NCBI GenBank assembly: GCA_963772065.1
Contig: CAVYVZ010000010.1
Location: 310,001-374,000, forward strand
Origin: CAVYVZ01 sp963772065
GTDB taxonomy: Bacteria > Acidobacteriota > Vicinamibacteria > Vicinamibacterales > UBA2999
Length of the DNA: 64,000 nt
Direction: 5' to 3'
In this document: one piece after another, positions 34,063 to 44,085 of the stretch
Position numbering within the stretch: the stretch's first letter is position 1
How the letters are laid out: every line of letters starts with the position of its first letter
Made by a program: the position numbers and the translations under genes
The notes under the pieces: model-generated
Told to the model about the DNA's origin: nothing
The model's input: the letters and a program-made list of their open reading frames with translations, nothing else
Databases searched by the model: none

Positions 34063-35130
34063 ATGTACGAAGAGTTTTACGGATTCGTACAATCGCCGTT
34101 CACGCTCACGCCGGATCCTCGCTTCCTCTATCGCAGCGAGTCGCACGACGAAGCGATCAACCTGCTTCTCCAGGCCATCCGCCGCAAGGAAGGCTTCATC
34201 GTCCTCACCGGCGACATCGGCACGGGCAAGACGACGACCTGCCGCGCGCTGATGGAGCAGCTCGACCCGGCGACGTTCACGTCCCTCATCTTGAACCCGT
34301 TTCTCTCCGTCGAGGAGCTGCTTCGCGAGGTGCTGCTCGACTTCGGCGTCGTCTCCCGCGAGGCGGTCCGCAACGGGCGACTCGCCATCGCCAGCAAGCA
34401 CGAGCTGATCAGCACGCTCCACGAGTTCCTGCTGTCGCTGATGGCCATCAAGGGAAACGGCGTGCTGATCATCGACGAGGCGCAGCATCTGTCGCCGGAA
34501 GTCCTGGAGCAGATCCGGATCATCTCGAATCTGGAGACAAACGAATCCAAGCTGCTGCAGATCGTCCTCGTCGGACAGCTCAACCTCCTCGACGTGCTCG
34601 CCGAGACGGAGCTGCGTCAGCTCGATCAGCGCGTTTCCATTCGTGCGGCGCTGAAGCCGCTGACGCGTGAGGAGGTGGAAGCGTACATCGCGCATCGTCT
34701 GTGGGTGGCGCGCGGAGCCAACTCCGTACAGTTCGAGCCCGCGGCGCTCGACGTCGTCCACCGCCTCACGGGGGGTATCCCGCGGATCATCAACCTCGCC
34801 TGCGATCGCGCTCTGATGGTGGGCGCGACAGCGCGCGTGCACCGCATCACGCCCGGCCTCATCGAAGAGGCTGGCCAGAAACTGGGGCTCAGGATGCCGG
34901 TGGAGCAGACCGACGGGCCCGGGCGGCGGTTCCCGCCTCGAGCGATTGCCGCGGTCGTCGCGCTGCTCATTGTGTTGGCGATGTTCTACGCGCTGCCACT
35001 CGGCCCGTCGCCCGATCCGTCCGCGATGGCGCCGTCCAACCCACCGCTGCCGCGCAGCACACCGGCGCGCGCGAAGGCGATTCCTTCACCCGACTTCCTG
35101 CTGCCACCAATACCGGTACACCCTCAATAG
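34063..35130 (+). CDS. ExeA/GspA-like AAA ATPase with C-terminal membrane segment
   Basis: 355 residues from the ATG at 34063; a TTG at 34021 is an alternative start. MYEEFYGFVQSPFTLTPDP is the typical N-terminus. Walker A is LTGDIGTGKTTT, Walker B is GVLIIDEAQHL, and the sensor region includes LRQLDQRVSIRAALKPLT. A hydrophobic segment at about 303-323 anchors it, followed by a proline-rich tail outside. In type II secretion and MSHA pilus systems such ATPases help insert the secretin or bind cell wall. No secretion genes are adjacent, so the role is open. Confidence 0.88.
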   Translation: MYEEFYGFVQSPFTLTPDPRFLYRSESHDEAINLLLQAIRRKEGFIVLTGDIGTGKTTTCRALMEQLDPATFTSLILNPFLSVEELLREVLLDFGVVSREAVRNGRLAIASKHELISTLHEFLLSLMAIKGNGVLIIDEAQHLSPEVLEQIRIISNLETNESKLLQIVLVGQLNLLDVLAETELRQLDQRVSIRAALKPLTREEVEAYIAHRLWVARGANSVQFEPAALDVVHRLTGGIPRIINLACDRALMVGATARVHRITPGLIEEAGQKLGLRMPVEQTDGPGRRFPPRAIAAVVALLIVLAMFYALPLGPSPDPSAMAPSNPPLPRSTPARAKAIPSPDFLLPPIPVHPQ

Positions 35131-35141
35131 AAGGAGAATCC

Positions 35142-35582
35142 ATGACGAAGTCATTCCCGGTCGCCACTGCTGCCGTGTCCCTCGTGGCCGGCATCATGAT
35201 CGGCGCCGCGTTCCATCCCGCGGCCAGCCACGCACAGGCCAACACGCGCGTGTTCGAGATCCGCACCTACACCACGCCGCCCGGAAAGCTGGATGCGCTC
35301 AACGCGCGCTTTCGGGATCACACGGTGAAGTTCTTCGAAAGGCACGGCATGACCAACATCGGCTATTGGACGCCCACCGATCCTCCGCTGTCGGACAACA
35401 CGCTCATCTACGTGCTCGCGCACAAGGACCGCGAGGCCGCGAAGCAGAGCTGGGACGCGTTTCGCAAGGACCCGGATTGGGTCAAGGCACGGGCGGAGTC
35501 CGAGGCCAAGGCTGGCGGGTCGCTCACCACCAAGGTCGAGTCGGTCTTCCTGACGCCCACCGACTACTCCCGACTGAAGTAA
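35142..35582 (+). CDS. NIPSNAP family protein with signal sequence
   Basis: 146 residues from an ATG with AAGGAG 6 bases upstream. The signal peptide is VATAAVSLVAGIMIGAA, followed by a NIPSNAP/dimeric alpha-beta barrel domain: VFEIRTYTTPPGKLDALNA, RHGMTNIGYWTP, TLIYVLAHKDREAAKQSWDA. The function of bacterial NIPSNAP proteins is unknown. It sits 11 bases after the ATPase gene and is followed 7 bases later by the unknown gene at 35590, so the three probably share a transcript. Confidence 0.88.
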   Translation: MTKSFPVATAAVSLVAGIMIGAAFHPAASHAQANTRVFEIRTYTTPPGKLDALNARFRDHTVKFFERHGMTNIGYWTPTDPPLSDNTLIYVLAHKDREAAKQSWDAFRKDPDWVKARAESEAKAGGSLTTKVESVFLTPTDYSRLK

Positions 35583-35589
35583 GCGAGCA

Positions 35590-36840
35590 GTGATCGCCTT
35601 CGAGGCAGCCTGTTCGCTGATCGAGAAGGCGGTCGGCGGCGGCCTGCGCCGCGAGATCGTCGCGGAGCTGTCAGCGTCGGGCGATCTGCGCAGGACGCTC
35701 GTCCGGATGCGCGAGGGCATGCGGAGCCACACGTGGAGTCACCTCACACTCGCCCGACTGATCGACGACTGCGATCGCCGGACGCGTGACGAAGGCCTCC
35801 ACGTGCTTCACGACTGGGACGGGAAAGCCGACCACGTCAACGAGGACACCATCGTCGTCGACGTGCTCAACTTCCTGATTGCTCACCGCGGGGACGACGC
35901 GGCCGATCCAACCGTCCCCGCAATCCTCATCGACTATTACTTCGTCTACCTGCTGGCTCTGCTCTCCCTGCGCATCTGGGATGCGGGAAACGCGGACGAC
36001 AATCTCGATCGCCTGGGCCAGCTGCTGGATCGGCTGCAAGGGCCGCATGGCAGCGGCCAGCCGTTCATTACGGATGCCGAAACGCTGATACTCGTTGCGA
36101 CCTCGCACTTCGAGCTCGAGGAGCGGGGCTATCACACCCTTCTGGCGAAGGCACGGTCGCTGTCGCACGCCCATCAGACGAAGATCGCGCTCGGCCACGC
36201 GGTGACGATGGGAAGCCACCTTCGCTTCGGCTTCGAAGCAACCTACGGCCGCGACACGTCGGTGATGCGAAGCGACAACGTCGCAGACTATCCGTGGCTG
36301 TGTTTCTCGCTGGCCACGCTCATGAAGGAGTACGTCAGCCCGCGCGCGCGTCGAATCGAAGGACAGGAGCGGGAGCTCGTGGTCGAGGCATTGTTGAACG
36401 GTCTGTCGGCGGATGCGCGTGCGTTCGTGGGCGAGCCGCCAGCGTCGCTGTCACGCTGCGAAACCGAACGGGCCGCCTTCCGCCAGGCTTTCCTGGACCA
36501 TCGCGAGGAGCTCCTGGAACGCTTCGAGCGCTACCGCCCCGCCGAGCGCGCCTACTCTCCCCTTTCGTTCTTCTTCAACTTCTCGCACAACGTGCTCAAA
36601 GGAACCGTCGTCGACGCGCTGCTCCGCGGGCGCCCGTGGCGGCTGGCGCTGAACGATCTCCTGACCTCGGCGCCGCGCGGAGACGCCGGCGACACACAGG
36701 AAAAGCTCGTGGCGACGCTGATGGCTTATGCTCGGTCGGCGCCCGACACGATCCGAGGCCGTCTCATGCCGGTGATTGTGTACGATCCGTCGGCGGGGCG
36801 GCAGGCGTTCGCGGTCACGATGCACAAACTCCGACAGTAA
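35590..36840 (+). CDS. Unrecognised 416-residue soluble protein
   Basis: I do not recognise the family. The chain is mostly helical, with no signal peptide or membrane segment. Notable parts are TLARLIDDCDRRTRDEGLHV (about 54-73), YYFVYLLALLSLRIWDAG (about 116-133), HFELEERGYHTLLAKARSL, NVADYPWLCFSLATLMKEY and FFFNFSHNVLKG (about 332-343). Scattered His and Asp residues could make a metal site, but no motif is decisive. The start is a GTG 8 bases after the NIPSNAP stop. Codon use matches the neighbours, so it is a real gene. Confidence 0.75.
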   Translation: MIAFEAACSLIEKAVGGGLRREIVAELSASGDLRRTLVRMREGMRSHTWSHLTLARLIDDCDRRTRDEGLHVLHDWDGKADHVNEDTIVVDVLNFLIAHRGDDAADPTVPAILIDYYFVYLLALLSLRIWDAGNADDNLDRLGQLLDRLQGPHGSGQPFITDAETLILVATSHFELEERGYHTLLAKARSLSHAHQTKIALGHAVTMGSHLRFGFEATYGRDTSVMRSDNVADYPWLCFSLATLMKEYVSPRARRIEGQERELVVEALLNGLSADARAFVGEPPASLSRCETERAAFRQAFLDHREELLERFERYRPAERAYSPLSFFFNFSHNVLKGTVVDALLRGRPWRLALNDLLTSAPRGDAGDTQEKLVATLMAYARSAPDTIRGRLMPVIVYDPSAGRQAFAVTMHKLRQ

Positions 36841-36843
36841 CGC

Positions 36844-38557
36844 TCAAGGCGGTGCCGTGTACCGCTCCTCGATCGCCGCTCTCACCCGTGCGCGGCTCTC
36901 CTCCGGTGAGAGATCGTGCCTCTGCTCGATCGCCGACACTTCCTCCGCGAGCGCCTCGTCCTTGATCGACTCTCTCAACCACCGGGAATAGTCCTGCCGC
37001 TGCAGGTGATGGAGCCACGTGTCGTCGTCGACGCCGTCGGCGATCTGAGCGAACAACACCAGGTTCTGCGCGCGCAGATTGAGGCGCCCGCCGGGTCCGC
37101 GGAAGTAGAAGCTCTTGTCGGGTCCCAGCTCGCCTTCGGCGTACTTCCGGCGGTGCCGACGCCGCTCCGACTCTGGTGGCACGATCGCGAATCGAACGGG
37201 CGGTCGGCTCCGCGACAGAAGCCAGGCCTGACCGGGCGGGGCATCCTCGACGTCATCGGGCAGTCGCCAGCCTTCGATATCGCCGGCTTGAACGAACGCC
37301 TCGATCGTCTCCCCCGTGTCCCGGCCGACGACGATGAGCGTTTCCACCTGCGACAGCGCGGCAGGCGCCACGTGGTCCGGATGCACGGTCACGAGCAGCA
37401 GGTTGACCAACTCGATCGGGAGCGTCGTCACGGTCGGCCTCCAGTCGGTCGGCATCAGATGGTGGGCTTCGTCCACGATGATCCAATGCGGCCGGCCTGT
37501 TCCGGCGCGAAGTTCCTGAAGACGCGGCAGCAGCGCGCCGAAGAAGACCGGTCGATCTTCCAGCGGCACATCCGGGAGGCTCACGGCGACGCTCTGGTCC
37601 GGTCGCGAGAGGACCTGGAGCACCTCATCGACGAGCGACTTCGACTCGGAGCTGCCAAGGGCCATGGCGCCGGGCATATCGCCGTAGTCGCCTTCGGGAT
37701 CGAGAATGCAGGTACTGATAGCCCGCCGCGGCAAGACGCTCGAGAAACGCGGTCGTCACCGTGGTCTTTCCCGCGCCGGAGGGTCCCGCGATGAGAACGC
37801 ACTGGCCAAACGGCGGAACGCGCACCTCCTCACCGGCCTCCGTGTGACCGAGCAGCACATCGTGGCGCGCGAGCTTCGGTGCGAGGTCAGCGAGGTCGGA
37901 TTGGACGAGGGCCTCGACCAGCTCCGCGACGCCCGCACCGTGGTCGCCCGTCGTGGTGAAATCAACGCGGGCCTTCACGCTGTCGAGCGCGTTGGCGACG
38001 GCCACGCCACATTCACAGGCCGCCAGAAACGCCTGATCGTTCTCCGCGTCGCCGATGCCGACGGTGTTGCGCACCGACAGACCCAGGTCGTCCAGGGCGG
38101 CGCGAAGGCCCGTGGCTTTGTTGGTCCCGGTCGGCAGCACCATGACGGCGCCCTTGTTGAACACCACCTGCAGTTCGATGGCGAGGTCTCGAATGACCTC
38201 GAAGACCGTCGTCTCGTGCGGCTGCCATGTGGCGACAATGACTTCGCCGACGGAAAGCGGCGAGACCCCACGGCGAGTGAGCTCCTCCACGAATTCCGGC
38301 GGCGGCGGTTCGCCGAGTGCGTGCCTCGCACGCGTACCAGGTTCGTAGAGAAGCGCCCCATTCTCGGCGACGATGCGATCGAAGAGATCGACGTTCGGGA
38401 ACACGTGAACGAGATCGTCGAGCTCACGGCCCGTGACGAGTATCAAATGCCGGCCGGACGCACGCACCCGCTGGAGCGCGTCCACCGTGTCGTCGTCGAC
38501 GCGCCCGTGCAAGGCGATCGTTCCGTCGTAGTCGGTGGCGAGGGCCATATAACGCAC
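36844..38557 (-). CDS. HAD-IIB phosphatase fused to a HerA/DUF87-like ATPase, one frameshift
   Basis: The N-terminal 215 residues are a HAD phosphatase: motif I ALATDYDGTIA, motif II LVTGREL, motif III Lys in FNKGAVM, motif IV GIGDAENDQAF. A P-loop ATPase follows: Walker A IAGPSGAGKTTV, then LDPEGDYGDM, FFGALLPRLQELR and Walker B WIIVDEAHHLMP, as in HerA/TraG-type ATPases. The frame breaks after AAAGYQY, where one extra C (37711-37712) must be removed to give a 570-residue protein. A sugar phosphatase joined to a DNA-translocase-like ATPase is unusual; its substrate is unknown. It lies 7 bases after rsgA. Confidence 0.82.
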
Positions 38558-38564
38558 GCCGGGT

Positions 38565-39641
38565 TCACTTCCTTCCCTTGTCGCGAAGCCTGGCGCGAAG
38601 CGCCTTCGCGCCGACTCGTCCCAAGCGTTTTTCCTCGATGCGCGCGCGCTCGTCCTGTTGCGTGGCCAGATGCGCGAGCTCGTCCTGCACTTTGAGATAG
38701 CTTTCGTACCGCGCCAGCAGCACGCGGCCGTCCTCCACGGCGGCCTTCACGGCACAGCGAGGCTCATCGCGGTGGCGACAATCGGTGAAGTGGCAGTGCG
38801 ACGCCAGCGCCTCGATGTCGTCGAACGTCTCCCGTACCGCGTCCGAGACATCCCAGAGCTGCAGCTCGCGCATGCCGGGCGTGTCGATGATCAGGCCGCC
38901 GCCGGGAAGCTCGATCAGCTCGCGATGACTCGTGGTGTGGCGGCCCTTCGAATCCTCCTCGCGAACCTCACGGGTCTTCAGGATGTCCTGCCCGACGAGG
39001 CGATTGATGATCGTCGACTTCCCCACGCCCGACGATCCAAGCAGCGCGCCGGTGCGGCCAATCCCGAGATAGGCCCGTACCTGCTCGAGACCTTCGTTCA
39101 GCTTCGGGCTGAGGACGTGCACCGGCAGACCTCCGGCGACCGCGCCCGCCTCGCGCACAAGGGCGGGAACATCGTTGGCGACGTCAGGTTTCGTCAGGAG
39201 AACGACCGGTGAGGCGCCGCTCTCGCGTGCGAGAAGCAGGTAACGCTCCAGACGGCGCACGCTGAAGTCCTGATCCAGTGCCATCACGAGGAACACGACG
39301 TCCGCATTGGCGGCGACCACCTGCTCGTCCGTGACGCTGCCGGCGGCGTGTCGTGAAAACTTGCTGCGGCGAGGCAGGATCGCCTGGATGGCACCCCGGT
39401 CCTCGCCGGGCCGCTTGCGCACCGCGACCCAGTCGCCCACGGCCGGCAGCTCCGCGCGGCTGGCGGCACGATGCTTGAGACGTCCGGTGGCGACCGCCTC
39501 GATCTCGTCGTCATCCACGTACACGCGGTAGTTGTGATTGAACTCAATCGCGACGCGCCCAGGCTGCGTGCTGGTCTTCTCCTGCCATGGCGCGAAGTGC
39601 GCCGCGAGGACGTCGTTCCATCCAAGTTCGTCGAGGCGCAT
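38565..39641 (-). CDS. rsgA: Small ribosomal subunit biogenesis GTPase RsgA
   Basis: 358 residues. An N-terminal OB domain (about 35-100) precedes a circularly permuted GTPase: G4 LLTKPD, G1 GSSGVGKSTIINRL, G2 RHTTSHRELIEL, G3 IDTPGMREL. A C-terminal zinc site follows with HCHFTDCRHRDEPRCAVKAA. RsgA checks maturation of the 30S decoding centre and releases on GTP hydrolysis. I start at the ATG at 39641, 4 bases from the preceding hydrolase gene's stop. It is thus the middle gene of a hydrolase-rsgA-HAD/ATPase operon. Confidence 0.94.
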   Translation of the reverse strand: MRLDELGWNDVLAAHFAPWQEKTSTQPGRVAIEFNHNYRVYVDDDEIEAVATGRLKHRAASRAELPAVGDWVAVRKRPGEDRGAIQAILPRRSKFSRHAAGSVTDEQVVAANADVVFLVMALDQDFSVRRLERYLLLARESGASPVVLLTKPDVANDVPALVREAGAVAGGLPVHVLSPKLNEGLEQVRAYLGIGRTGALLGSSGVGKSTIINRLVGQDILKTREVREEDSKGRHTTSHRELIELPGGGLIIDTPGMRELQLWDVSDAVRETFDDIEALASHCHFTDCRHRDEPRCAVKAAVEDGRVLLARYESYLKVQDELAHLATQQDERARIEEKRLGRVGAKALRARLRDKGRK

Positions 39642-39645
39642 CGAC

Positions 39646-40335
39646 CTACGCAGCTCGGAGCCGTTCGAGCATGGTGCCCGCGGCCCGACGGAACGGCTCG
39701 GCCCACACATGGCCGTCATCGAACACACACACCTCGGCGTGCACGCCAAGTGCCGCGAGCGCCTGTCGATCGCGCTCCTGCTTCGCGTCGGTGTACCACG
39801 CGTCGCGTGTGCCTCGACCGATCAGCGTCGGAGGCAGCGGCGCGGTCGGGCCGGCGGCCACGTCCGGCGGAATGTCGGCCGCGAGCACGATGAGGCCGTC
39901 GGCCGAATAGTGGGCGGCCGCGCGGTAGGCCATCGCCCCGCCCTGCGAGAATCCACAGAACACGAGCGGCGCCATCGTGGCGTGGCGGCGCCGCACGTCG
40001 TGCAGCACGCGGCCGACGTATGCGATGTTGTCTGCGATGGCGTGTTCGCGATCGAGCCGCGTCATCCAGCTTGCGACCACGCGCTCGTCATTCCGCGTGT
40101 AGAAGGGATGGAGGGCTTGCACGGCAACGAGCAGCCACCGGTCGGCGCCCGGCAGGCGGGCCAGCTCCTGGAGATGATCGGACGCGTCTTCTCCGTACCC
40201 ATGAAACCCAACGATGACCGGCCAGGGGGGCGGCGCGGCCGGCAGGCGCAGCAGGTAGCGGCCGTGCACGCGCGCCTCCACGAGGTGTGCCGCGGGTTGT
40301 CCGTGGGGGCCTTCCGAGTCAGAATGCAGGCTCAT
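39646..40335 (-). CDS. Alpha/beta hydrolase (phospholipase/carboxylesterase type)
   Basis: 229 residues. An oxyanion region PVIVGFHGYGEDASDHL is followed by the nucleophile elbow GFSQGGAMAY. The catalytic Asp probably lies in TRDAWYTDAK and the His in DDGHVWAEP. The order fits carboxylesterases of the phospholipase/carboxylesterase family. No signal peptide, so cytoplasmic. The ATG at 40335 shares the tetranucleotide CATG with the start of the divergent DUF1499 gene, leaving no room for promoters between them; one start may be further in. Confidence 0.88.
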   Translation of the reverse strand: MSLHSDSEGPHGQPAAHLVEARVHGRYLLRLPAAPPPWPVIVGFHGYGEDASDHLQELARLPGADRWLLVAVQALHPFYTRNDERVVASWMTRLDREHAIADNIAYVGRVLHDVRRRHATMAPLVFCGFSQGGAMAYRAAAHYSADGLIVLAADIPPDVAAGPTAPLPPTLIGRGTRDAWYTDAKQERDRQALAALGVHAEVCVFDDGHVWAEPFRRAAGTMLERLRAA

Positions 40336-41048
40336 GCGACCCAATCTTAGGTCGTTCGGCGCGGCGGCGTTGCTGGTGGCGCTGGCCGCGGGCCTCCTGC
40401 TCCTGCTCACGGGCCCCGGCTACCGCATCGGCGTCTGGTCTCTGCCGACGGCGTTTACGCTGATGCGCTGGTCCGTCTACGGGGCGCTCCTTGGCCTCGT
40501 GCTGTCGGGCGTGGGACTGTGGAGGAATCGGGGACGCTCACTCTTCGGCGCGCTGGCGGTCATCGTCGCGCTCGTCACGCTGGCGATCCCGCTTCGCTGG
40601 CAGCAGGCTGCGAGGAGCGTGCCGCCCATTCACGACATCACGACCGACACGGCAAACCCGCCGACATTCGAAGCGGTGCTGCCGCTGCGGAAGGATGCGC
40701 GCAATTCGCTCGAGTACCTCGCAGGAGGTGGCGCGGCAACAGCGCGAGGCGTATCCCGACATCAAGCCGCTCGTGCTCGAAATCCCGGCGGCGCAGGTGT
40801 TCGACCGCGCGGTACGCGCGGCGCGCGACGCCGGCTGGGATCTCGTGAACAACAGCGCCGAGACCTGGCGCATCGAGGCCACCGATACCACGACCTTCTT
40901 CGGCTTCAAAGACGACATCGTGGTGAGGCTCACGCCGATCGGCGGGCGCACCGTCGTGGATGTCCGGTCGGTCTCACGCATCGGCAGGAGCGACGTCGGA
41001 ACGAACGCGCGGCGCATCCGTGAGTACCTTGAAGCACTATCCCGCTGA
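40334..41048 (+). CDS. DUF1499 family membrane protein, one frameshift
   Basis: Three hydrophobic segments occur near the N-terminus (ALLVALAAGLLLLLTG; YGALLGLVLSGVGLW; LFGALAVIVALVTLA). A periplasmic-type DUF1499 domain follows: PPIHDITTDTANPPTFE, then in another frame EVARQQREAYPDIKPLVL, WRIEATDTTTFFGFKDDIVVR and DVRSVSRIGRSDVGTNARRI. The break is one extra C at 40717-40718 after RNSLEY; corrected, the protein has 237 residues. Function is unknown. The last 29 bases overlap the next hydrolase gene. Confidence 0.83.
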
Positions 41049-41636
41049 GGACCCCTCCAACGCGCTGCTGGTGCTGGCGCACGGCGCCGGCGCCGGGGAG
41101 CGGCACCCATTCATGATCACCATCGCGCGCGGTCTGGCCGAGCGCGGCATCGACGTCGTGACGTTCGACTTTCCCTACATGCGCGAGAAACGGCGCGTCC
41201 CCGACAAGGCACCCGTCCTGGAAGCGGCGTTCCGCCAGATCATCCTCGAAGCGCGAGCGGCCGTCGGAACCGGCCACCGGCTCTTCGTCGGCGGCAAGTC
41301 GATGGGCGGGCGAATCGCGACGCATCTTGCGGCTCAGGACCTCGACGGGCTGCACGGCGTGGTCGCGCTCGGATACCCGCTCCATCCGCCGGGCAAGCCG
41401 GAGCAGCTGCGGGTCGCGCACCTGCCGGCGATCCGCGTGCCGGTGCTCATCGTCCAGGGCGAGCGCGATGCCTTCGGCGCGCCCGCCGAGTTGAGGCCGG
41501 TCATCGAGGGAATGGCCGCTCGCGTGATGCTGCACGTGGTCGCGCAGGGCGACCACTCGCTCGCCGTCCCGAAGGCGGCGGGCACGGCACAGAAGGACGT
41601 CTACGCGAAGCTGCTCGACACGATCGCGTCGTGGGT

Positions 41637-41649
<13 letters not shown>
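41020..41649 (+). CDS. Alpha/beta hydrolase of the KANSL3/TEX30 type
   Basis: 209 residues. LLVLAHGAGAGERHPFM marks the oxyanion loop, GGKSMGGRIATHLA the nucleophile elbow with Ser, VQGERDAFG the acid and GDHSLAVPKAAG the catalytic His, the pattern of DUF1749/dienelactone-hydrolase-like alpha/beta hydrolases. The start is the GTG at 41020 inside the end of the DUF1499 gene, so the two are translationally coupled. The 3' end overlaps the convergent TerC gene by 13 bases. Confidence 0.88.
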
Positions 41650-42383
<734 letters not shown>

Positions 42384-42385
42384 GC

Positions 42386-42898
42386 TCATTCCTTGGAGGC
42401 CGTCAGGACTTCCGACGCTTTGAACAAGCCGCCCCAGGTGTCGGGGTCCTGCCACAGGAGCGTCGACAGATACAGCGCGACATCTTCAGGCGCATACGTC
42501 TTGGAGATCGTGGCCGCCGCCGCTTTCAGCCTCTCGGGATCGGGAGGCTCGAGCCCTTCGTCCTCGATCAGCCCGTTCTCGTGCTTGATGCCAAGGGCGT
42601 CGAGAAACGAGCCCATCATCGCGCGCTGGTGCTCGAGGTGGTATACGACGAGGAGGCGCGCCGCCACGACCTCCGCCACCGCCGGCATCGAGAGCAGGTA
42701 TCGCGTCTTCTTCTCCACCGACAGCGCCAGGGCGCTCTTCGGCCGGAACTTCAAGCGCTGCGCGATGCTGGCGATCGCTTCGGCCTGCTCCATGGCGGCG
42801 TTCTCGTCGCGCCAGAACGCGTCGGCGGCCTGCGCCCGGCGCTCGGGAGACAGTTGCTTCCAGAGTTGCGATGGACGGGGTATCGATGGATCGGTCAT
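42386..42898 (-). CDS. Unrecognised helical protein upstream of the TerC gene
   Basis: 170 residues, mostly helical, no membrane segment. SQLWKQLSPERRAQAADAFWRD, YLLSMPAVAEVVAARLLVVYHLEHQRAMM and YAPEDVALYLSTLLWQDP are the most structured parts. I cannot name the family. The ATG at 42898 is chosen because sequence further upstream in this frame lies antisense to the ferredoxin gene. The stop overlaps the TerC start region, so the genes are coupled. Confidence 0.75.
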   Translation of the reverse strand: MTDPSIPRPSQLWKQLSPERRAQAADAFWRDENAAMEQAEAIASIAQRLKFRPKSALALSVEKKTRYLLSMPAVAEVVAARLLVVYHLEHQRAMMGSFLDALGIKHENGLIEDEGLEPPDPERLKAAAATISKTYAPEDVALYLSTLLWQDPDTWGGLFKASEVLTASKE

Positions 42899-42928
42899 AG
42901 CGGATTGATACGTTAACATACGGTCCCT

Positions 42929-43279
42929 ATGCCGAAGCTGACTGTAGAAGGGTTTCCCACGGCCGACGTCGAGATGGGCAAACGGCTCGTGCTCGCCATC
43001 GAGCAGGACGCCGGCGTCGACGTCCTCCACGCGTGCGGCGGCAACGCGCGCTGCACGACCTGCCGCGTGGAGTTCATCAGTGGCGAGCCGACGAAGATGA
43101 CGAAGGCCGAGAAGATGAAGCTCGAGGAGCGCGGACTGACCGGCGTGCGGCTGTCGTGTCAGATTCAGTGCGAGCACGACATGACGGTCCGTGCGATCAG
43201 TCGCCTCACTGGAAGCGGCCGCCCCGACCCTGGGCCCACGCCCGCGCCCACGATTACGCCGCCGGCAGAGTGGATCTGA
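42929..43279 (+). CDS. [2Fe-2S] plant-type ferredoxin
   Basis: 116 residues. The cluster loop is HACGGNARCTTCRVEF, with the fourth Cys in VRLSCQIQ: the CxxxxCxxC...C pattern of plant-type [2Fe-2S] ferredoxins, with two extra residues in the first gap position. The Pro-rich tail (GPTPAPTITPPA) looks unstructured. It is a small soluble electron carrier; its partner is not evident. It is divergent from the gene starting at 42898 across 30 bases. Confidence 0.9.
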   Translation: MPKLTVEGFPTADVEMGKRLVLAIEQDAGVDVLHACGGNARCTTCRVEFISGEPTKMTKAEKMKLEERGLTGVRLSCQIQCEHDMTVRAISRLTGSGRPDPGPTPAPTITPPAEWI

Positions 43280-43313
43280 AGGTCGGCGCCACCGTTCCAG
43301 GCGCGGAGGGAAC

Positions 43314-44069
43314 GTGAAGGTAAGTCGGATATGCGTCGCGACCGCTGTGGCGCTCTGGGCCCTCGGGGAACCGGTCGGTGCACATGCGGAGATCAAGGTC
43401 TGGACGGCGCGGGCGATCGCAACCGTGCTTGCCGAGATCGGAGCCGAATTCGAGCGAGCCACCGGGCACACGCTCCGCGTTTCCAGCGATTTGCCACCTG
43501 CATTTCTCCGTCGGGTCGAGGCCGGCGAGCCGTTCGATGTCTTGATCAGCGGCTCGTCGCCCGTGGACCAGTGGATCCGCGACGGCAGGATCGTGCCGGA
43601 GACGCGCACTGACATCGCGCGCTCGGGTATCGGCGTCGAAGTGAGGGCAGGCGCGCCGAAGCCCGACATCAGCTCGGTCGATGCGTTCAAGCGCGCCTTG
43701 CTGAACGCCAGGTCAATCGCGTACCTGAGGGTTGGGAGCGGCGTTTACCTGGCCGGCTTGCTGGACCGTCTCGGAGTTTCCGAGACGATCAAGTCGAAGG
43801 TTACGAGGCCTGAGTCCGACATCGTCTCGGAGCTCGTGGCCAAGGGCGAGATCGAGCTCGGTATGACCGTCATCACTCAGATTCTGACGACGCCTGGCGT
43901 GGATCTCGTTGGCCCCCTCCCACCTGAGATACAGTCCCACGTCACGTTTACAGCGGGAATCAGCCCGCAGTCCAAGGTGCCGGGCGCTGCTCAGGAATTG
44001 ATCAGATTCCTGACGTCGCCCGCGGCAATCGCGGTGATCAAGGCGCAGGGGATGGAATCCGCGCGTTAG
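43314..44069 (+). CDS. ModA-like periplasmic substrate-binding protein
   Basis: 251 residues from a GTG at 43314 preceded by GGAGGG. Signal peptide VATAVALWALGEPVGAHA, then a two-lobed binding-protein fold: IKVWTARAIATVLAEIG, EFERATGHTLRVSSDLPP, EPFDVLISGSSP, and LNARSIAYLRVGSGVYLAG. This resembles ModA/Sbp-type anion-binding proteins such as those for molybdate. No permease or ATPase gene is adjacent, so the ligand and any transporter are unknown. It lies 34 bases after the ferredoxin gene. Confidence 0.85.
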   Translation: MKVSRICVATAVALWALGEPVGAHAEIKVWTARAIATVLAEIGAEFERATGHTLRVSSDLPPAFLRRVEAGEPFDVLISGSSPVDQWIRDGRIVPETRTDIARSGIGVEVRAGAPKPDISSVDAFKRALLNARSIAYLRVGSGVYLAGLLDRLGVSETIKSKVTRPESDIVSELVAKGEIELGMTVITQILTTPGVDLVGPLPPEIQSHVTFTAGISPQSKVPGAAQELIRFLTSPAAIAVIKAQGMESAR

Positions 44070-44085
44070 CCCGCTGCGCGCAGAG

